Origin: Sipunculus nudus
Lineage: Eukaryota > Annelida > Sipuncula > Golfingiida > Sipunculidae
DNA: 64,000 nt
Reading direction: 5' to 3'
Assembly (NCBI GenBank): GCA_026874595.1
Contig: CM049313.1
Span: 52,193,659 to 52,257,658, forward strand
The notes below the pieces were generated by a model. That model had not been told where the DNA came from, ran no database searches, and saw nothing but the letters and a program-made list of their open reading frames with translations. Position 1 is the first letter of the stretch. Every line of letters begins with the position of its first letter. Below are positions 59,540 through 64,000 of this stretch, piece by piece. A program made the position numbers and the translations under genes.

Positions 59540-60839
59540 ACTATAATCTTTTAGCTATATGATTGTAAACACCTTGATGTGAAATTTCCCTTTTCATTGT
59601 CTGTTTCAAGTAAATTGCATATGATTTTTCAAAAATTATTACATGGGTTTTCTTATTATTTGTTGAACACGTTATTCTTAGATATAGTTAGAGATGGTGC
59701 CAGAGACTTTGGAATCATCTGTACATTTGGTATCTTTGAACATTTTTATGTAAGTTTAATGGTCCATTTATGAGTGTCTTCCAAACTTTATCAATATTAT
59801 AAAGCATTCATTGATAAAGATGTTTCATTTAACCGTGCATTATGTTTTTTTTTTGTGAGTGGGAGTAAAACTTTGGCAAAAACAAACACACAAATGGCTA
59901 CAACGTTTTAAACAATATACCTCGAGTCATGCACTTTTATGTTTTTATAGAGCCTGGTCCGTTCTTTAAAAGTGTTCATAAATTTTATACCGTAGTTAGA
60001 TTGAACTTTTGAGGATGAGAGTGGCTGTATATTTCCCTTTCATTCATTTTATCATAAATTTATTAAGCTTTTGTGAATTTCAAACAATGATAACATATCG
60101 ATATACCAAGAGCAAAAATTGTTTTTATGCAAATATCAATGAACCACAACTTTTGAGAGGTGTGTACATGAAGGTTAGTCTGAATCAATTAAATATTCTA
60201 AAAAAATATTTTCAGCCATTTAAAAAGATTCCCCACATATTGGAGGGATAAGCACAGAAAGTTTTAGTTAAAACGCCTCACGACCTCTTTATTTTGTAAT
60301 GGCTGCTTTTGTTCATAGAGAGGTATTCTAGTATTTTTTTTTTACCAAAATGTATAAATTATGCTTTTATATGATGCGAATTATCAAGTATTGAGCTTAA
60401 ATCTCGATAATAATTTGGATATCATTACTTGCATGTATTGATTGTTCATTATATTTGCCAAAATATATTTTTTTCTTGAATAAAAAGCAAATATAGAAAA
60501 ATACCTAGTAAAACAAAGTAATGTTAGTTATATAGAGGCATATCGTCCAAAAATATTGTATGTATGGTGGTTTACATGTCAGTAAATAAAGAAAGACTAG
60601 AGGTTTGCAATTACTCTTAGCGATCACTGGAATCCCCCTTGACGCTCAAAACTGTAATTGAGACGATAATTGGGATTAAGATATACAGTCTATGACCATA
60701 AAAATTAAGTCAAGGTCCAAAGTAAATATCAGGTGCAACTCTCTCACCTCAGACTAATGTAATGCGGAAAGGTTAGTTTTTGAAAATCGGCCTTATGTGA
60801 GATCTAGCACAAACAAGGCAGAAGACAGAAAAAAAGGTA

Positions 60840-61055
60840 AAATACCCCCCCCCCCCCCAAAAAAAAAAAGAATCATTATGGTTGTTGTACACTAGGGAAC
60901 CTGACAAAGTCCATAAGCAAGCAATGGAACCAAAATATAGGTAAAGTAATAAACTTATCAACCCTTGTAAGCCTTGTATCCTTATAGGTGTTGGATTTAT
61001 GAAGATTTTCACATTTTTTAGGATTTCACAGCCTTCAGAGGCCATGTACAGGGGG
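60840..61055 (-). repeat. Repeat-like segment with C/A homopolymers
   Basis: A 14-bp C run (60,845-60,858) and an A run sit next to sequence that on the minus strand reads 'atggcctctgaaggctgtgaaatcc' onwards. This resembles common mollusc genomic repeats from memory. No second copy occurs in the window, and the 90-codon ORF here has no support. Confidence 0.3.
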
Positions 61056-61219
61056 GTTATATTACTTTAAAAATTAAAAAAAAATATTTTTCCCCACATA
61101 TTTCCAACAGGTACATATTTTGAGGGGTTAGCTCATTAAGTTAGTATTAATACCCAAACTTCTCATATAGTCTCATATGCTGCAGGGATCTAAGATATTC
61201 ACAATTAAGCCTTTAAACA

Positions 61220-61454
61220 TGTGCACAGAATATTAAGTCAGCGAACGTTTCGAGTTAACAGTGGAACGGCAATATATCAACCCACACCATAATCAACAGA
61301 TCCCTGTCTCAATGTGACTTTTCGAGTGAGTCCTTCACGAACAGGGCTCTTCCTGTAGGAAGTATGAAAATTCACTAGAGCCAAGCAAGCCAATCAGGTA
61401 ACTGAGCGGCATGTGGGCGCCCTTATATATATGGCGTCGACCGCCATTCCAGAG
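61220..61454 (+). promoter_or_regulatory. Promoter of the GPCR (block P3): CCAAT and TATA boxes
   Basis: CCAAT lies at 61,390-61,394 and TATATATA at 61,424-61,431, followed by a GC-richer start region. Predicted initiation is about 25-30 bp after the TATA box, near 61,455. Upstream, 'gcaatatatcaacccacacc' (61,270) and 'ccttcacgaacagggctct' (61,332) are conserved in copies 0 and 2, so they may be further regulatory elements. Exact transcription start is inferred. Confidence 0.65.
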
Positions 61455-61563
61455 AAGCTTTAGGTAGGGGGAGACAGCCGATACTCAACAGCATCGGCTC
61501 ATACTGAACAGCACCGGCTCGTAGCTAGTTTTGACTCGAGAAGCGGGATACCTGCAGCGACCG
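61455..61563 (+). other. Predicted 5'UTR exon 1 of the GPCR
   Basis: Runs from the predicted start site to a strong splice donor CG|GTAAGA (GT at 61,564-61,565). It contains a small direct repeat, 'catcggctcatactgaacagcaccggctc'-like, at 61,491-61,520. No ATG in it opens the receptor frame. The 3' acceptor is at 62,761-62,763, giving an intron of 1,200 bp. Noncoding first exons are common in intronless-CDS receptor genes. Confidence 0.55.
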
Positions 61564-62011
61564 GTAAGAAAAAGTAATCGTTTGTCTGACTAATATTGCA
61601 AGCACTGTTTAGATCATATAAGCAAGTTCCTTTTAACATAAGCATCCATACAGTATTACAAAGTAACAGAGACAAATTTTCAATTGTACAGGTGATTATA
61701 AAGGACATCTAATCAAAACAACATTATATCGGTTTCACTTTCCAAATAAATATGTTGGATAAATGTTATTGTATTAAACAGTGTTTAGGTAATTTTACTT
61801 TTTAAATTATGTTTGATCAAAAATGACTTGCACAAGCATTATATTATAATAACAGGAGTTAATTATTATAAAAAAATGTTTGTAAAATCTTCCAAGAACC
61901 CTGTTTGTCTGGGCTTTATTCCATTTTTCTTTGGTTTTAAGTTATCGATTCGTGTATTTTGGAATATATGTAACTCTTTTATTAATGGGCCAACAATACG
62001 AAGCTTTTACC

Positions 62012-62012
<1 letters not shown>

Positions 62013-62055
<43 letters not shown>
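62013..62055. repeat. (AT)n microsatellite in intron
   Basis: Pure AT tract. Confidence 0.97.
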
Positions 62056-62059
<4 letters not shown>

Positions 62060-62253
62060 TGATCGGTGATATTAATTAATTGGCTTGATTATACGATAAA
62101 TGAATATATGTCATATTGCATTTTATAAATGATCAAAATATCTCTCATTTATATGGAAATGAGTTATAATGGTATGATTTTTTTATATACCAAACAAAAC
62201 ATATAAAGCATATATAGATATGCAATTTTTTGTGGAAATGAATTCAGTGAGTT

Positions 62254-62257
<4 letters not shown>

Positions 62258-62308
<51 letters not shown>
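62258..62308. repeat. (AT)n microsatellite in intron
   Basis: AT tract with one GT interruption near 62,272. Confidence 0.97.
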
Positions 62309-62314
<6 letters not shown>

Positions 62315-62454
62315 TTAATGTACTGGTTTCCTGCAATAAACAACTGCTTGGGTATGACACCATAGCTTTGTAAATATAAGAATGTCTCACGTGATGAGTG
62401 CAGGAACATGTGGCACGAAACTACATAGAAGTAAAATGTCTGTCAACATTTGAT

Positions 62455-62508
62455 TCCTCTCTCTCTCTCGCTCTCTAGCTCTCTCTCTCTCTCTCCCTCT
62501 CTCTCTAT
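62455..62508. repeat. (CT)n microsatellite in intron
   Basis: CT tract with several single-base interruptions, about 250 bp before the splice acceptor. Confidence 0.95.
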
Positions 62509-62774
62509 ATATTATACACGTGTGTATGTGTGTGCTTGTGTTATCGGCCATGTATTTTTTTTCGCTGTCCCGACCTCGGATCTTTGCTCATATATATATC
62601 AAGCCAAGAGCATACATCAAATTTAAAATAGAATATATTTGTTATCAATGATAAAAATAATATCACCCGAGCATTATATGAAAGTAATGTCCAAACAATT
62701 ATAAAAATTAAACGATTAAAGTACAGATACCTAATAATAATTTGGATCTCCTTTAAATTCCAGTTCCTGGCGGG

Positions 62775-63839
62775 ATGGCATGGGAAAATTCGAATGCCAC
62801 GCAAACCAACAACACGGAAACTGATTACTCGGCAACTTCTTCCAAATACGTCGAGAGCATATTAGAACACGTGTATCAGGCTACGTTTTACGCTTGCCAT
62901 GTGTCTGCAGCCGTTGCAGTGGTTGAAAATCTTGTAGTGATTATACTTTACTTTATCAAAAGTGGTTACGTAATACACCAGCGTAAGGCGTTCACGCTTT
63001 CCCTCGCTGCAGCTGACATGCTGGTCGGGGTCACGTGGTATCTACAAGCATATTTAATCAGTAAAAACGAGGCACTGAGCAGACTTATTTACACATGTTA
63101 CGATGGAATGCTCGCTGCGAGTGTTATATCAATTTTTGTAATGGTTCTGGATCGTTTTCTACTAGTACATCGCGCTCTCGTCCACCAACGGAAATGTGGT
63201 AAATCATGCATTTTGTCTTGTTGCGTTGGAGTATGGATCGGTTCCCTGTCAGCGAGTGCTACTCTGTCTGCATTGGATGCACGGATGAAGAAAACCCTCC
63301 CTCGAACCCTCTGGCCTTGCGGTCTTTGGCCTGTTCTTTTGGTTGCCCACATAGCTTATATCTTGCCCTCTCTAGCGACGTTGGCTACATTTCTTGGGCT
63401 ACATGTGGTAGCTGTGCGTACTCGTCTGAGAGGAAAACAACTGGTCCCATCGCACGAAATAAACAGATCACGCGGACGTGTCATCCGGGAGGCCAAAAGA
63501 TCCGTCTTGTTGTACAGCATAGTTGCCTTTTTCCAACTATTTGGAGGTGTACTTAGCGAAACTTCAAATTTATATCTAACCAAATTTTGTGGTATGAAAC
63601 CTACGCCTGGCGACTTCCTAATTTTACAACGCCTGAGCGGATTACAGCACGTGGCTTACTTCATACGAGCTACTAGTTCTGCCGTCAACCCCTGGATTCA
63701 CACTTTTCGCCGACAAACGATCAGCAAATGTAAATGCTGCCGGAAGACCTTACCTGGTTCAAGTGTGTTTAGCACAGAACTCACCAGCGATGGATACAGG
63801 AGAAGAAAGTCATCATCCACTAGTCTCCGTTATAAATAA
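62775..63839 (+). CDS. Rhodopsin-like (class A) G protein-coupled receptor, orphan
   Basis: A single-exon 354-residue seven-transmembrane receptor of the plasma membrane. The N terminus (residues 1-35) has N-glycosylation sequons at Asn7 and Asn12. TM1 (about 36-62) carries ENLVV with Asn52 at the conserved position. TM2 (72-94) has LSLAAAD with Asp81. Cys108 before TM3 and Cys182 before TM5 can form the usual extracellular disulphide. TM3 ends in DRF (126-128) instead of DRY. TM4 has Trp154. TM5 (188-214) has Pro198. TM6 (about 241-266) lacks the CWxP switch, reading AFFQLFGG. TM7 ends NPWIH (305-309) instead of NPxxY. The tail has a KCKCC palmitoylation-type cluster (319-322) and a basic/serine run RRRKSSSTS. 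The first ATG after the predicted acceptor is used, 11 bases into the exon. The ligand is unknown. Intronless coding, divergent switch motifs and clustered decayed paralogues suggest a lineage-specific chemosensory-type receptor, which is inference. Confidence 0.93.
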   Translation: MAWENSNATQTNNTETDYSATSSKYVESILEHVYQATFYACHVSAAVAVVENLVVIILYFIKSGYVIHQRKAFTLSLAAADMLVGVTWYLQAYLISKNEALSRLIYTCYDGMLAASVISIFVMVLDRFLLVHRALVHQRKCGKSCILSCCVGVWIGSLSASATLSALDARMKKTLPRTLWPCGLWPVLLVAHIAYILPSLATLATFLGLHVVAVRTRLRGKQLVPSHEINRSRGRVIREAKRSVLLYSIVAFFQLFGGVLSETSNLYLTKFCGMKPTPGDFLILQRLSGLQHVAYFIRATSSAVNPWIHTFRRQTISKCKCCRKTLPGSSVFSTELTSDGYRRRKSSSTSLRYK

Positions 63840-64000
63840 TGTTATGGAATCAAAATGGATTATTAAATTTTCCAAAATCGATGCTGTATCTGTGCAAGTA
63901 TTTTTTTTCTATCTATAATGAAATTTTATATTTTATTTTTATAATATTTTTGTTTCATGGCCATATGGCTTAAATTAGTACCCATTATGCTCTTTCCAAG
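63840..64000. other. 3' flank of the GPCR
   Basis: AT-rich. ATTAAA at 63,862-63,867 is the only poly(A)-signal-like hexamer, but it is very close to the stop, so the true signal probably lies beyond the window. Confidence 0.35.

Larger units (their letters stand above)
58256..61200. other. Unit-specific insertion of about 2.9 kb
   Basis: Copies 0 and 2 run directly from the 'gaacac' region to the 'gcaatatat..cacccacacc' region, but this unit carries about 2.9 kb extra. Inside are a 225-bp tandem pair, an exon-like segment, two short ORFs (59,579-59,773 and 60,009-60,251) without motifs, and a poly-C/poly-A run followed by a repeat-like segment (60,840-61,050). No transposon termini or target duplication was identified, so it may be a compound insertion. 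Confidence 0.55.
61564..62763 (+). other. Predicted UTR intron of the GPCR
   Basis: GTAAGA donor and 'ctcctttaaattccag' acceptor, 1,200 bp. It holds (AT)n tracts at about 62,013-62,055 and 62,258-62,308 and a (CT)n run at about 62,455-62,508. Short ORFs inside it are not supported. Confidence 0.55.

Noticed and set aside
63206-63556. 116-codon plus-strand ORF and minus-strand ORFs overlapping the receptor
   Set aside because: They are shadow frames of the GPCR; the receptor frame has the transmembrane pattern and conserved motifs.
1-64000. Search for CRISPR arrays, operons or prokaryotic systems
   Set aside because: No regularly spaced identical repeats with unique spacers, no ribosome-binding sites before dense ORFs, and overall architecture is animal; tandem arrays seen are direct satellites.

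Overview
This window looks like AT-rich nuclear DNA from an invertebrate animal. It has long (AT)n, (CT)n and (TATC)n microsatellites, large noncoding spacers, spliced-gene architecture, tRNA-derived SINEs, and decayed DIRS-like, Penelope-like, LINE and LTR retroelements. Several repeats resemble types familiar from molluscs, for example the one at 45.05-45.75 kb, so a mollusc or other lophotrochozoan is the best guess. That assignment is inference. Nothing looks bacterial or viral.

Only one convincing intact gene is present: an intronless-CDS rhodopsin-like GPCR of 354 residues at 62,775-63,839 (+). It has a recognisable CCAAT/TATA promoter, a short 5'UTR exon and a 1.2-kb UTR intron upstream. 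Almost every other long ORF is spurious or lies within decayed mobile DNA.

The main organising feature is that the GPCR's upstream DNA is repeated. A conserved upstream block (Z), followed by a promoter-proximal block (P), occurs at about 6.2-8.1 kb, 28.9-31.3 kb and 56.3-61.6 kb. A fourth Z block at 18.4-19.5 kb runs straight into a broken piece of the GPCR coding sequence at about 19.48-19.64 kb, with an in-frame stop at the position of Tyr247. Further paired blocks (W and Y at 14.7-16.3 and 23.2-26.0 kb; X at 12.1-13.0 and 27.5-28.2 kb) show that the first half of the window is an old, rearranged tandem duplication of one receptor locus. Most copies have lost the receptor.

By region: 0-6 kb holds a dispersed repeat, a C-rich minisatellite, a degenerate DIRS-like tyrosine-recombinase retrotransposon (1.55-3.5 kb) and a LINE relic with a NADAR-like segment followed by an endonuclease domain (4.34-5.6 kb). 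6-31.3 kb is the duplicated receptor locus, interrupted by a candidate LTR plus primer-binding site (11.07-11.71 kb), tandem arrays (13.8-15.1 kb and 20.8-21.2 kb), a Penelope-like reverse-transcriptase fragment (17.6-17.95 kb) and a tRNA-type SINE (21.7-22.05 kb). 32.2-35 kb holds piggyBac-like TTAA-flanked termini and a very long inverted repeat with arms of about 0.81 kb and a 0.12-kb loop. 35-56 kb is repeat-dense spacer: microsatellites, tandem arrays, a 47.5-50 / 51.6-54.3 kb duplication, a second SINE, and a Penelope-like GIY-YIG fragment on the minus strand at 55.1-55.8 kb. 56-64 kb is the intact receptor unit, carrying a unit-specific insertion of about 2.9 kb.

All alignments were made by eye. 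Boundaries are approximate unless a splice site, start or stop codon is given.
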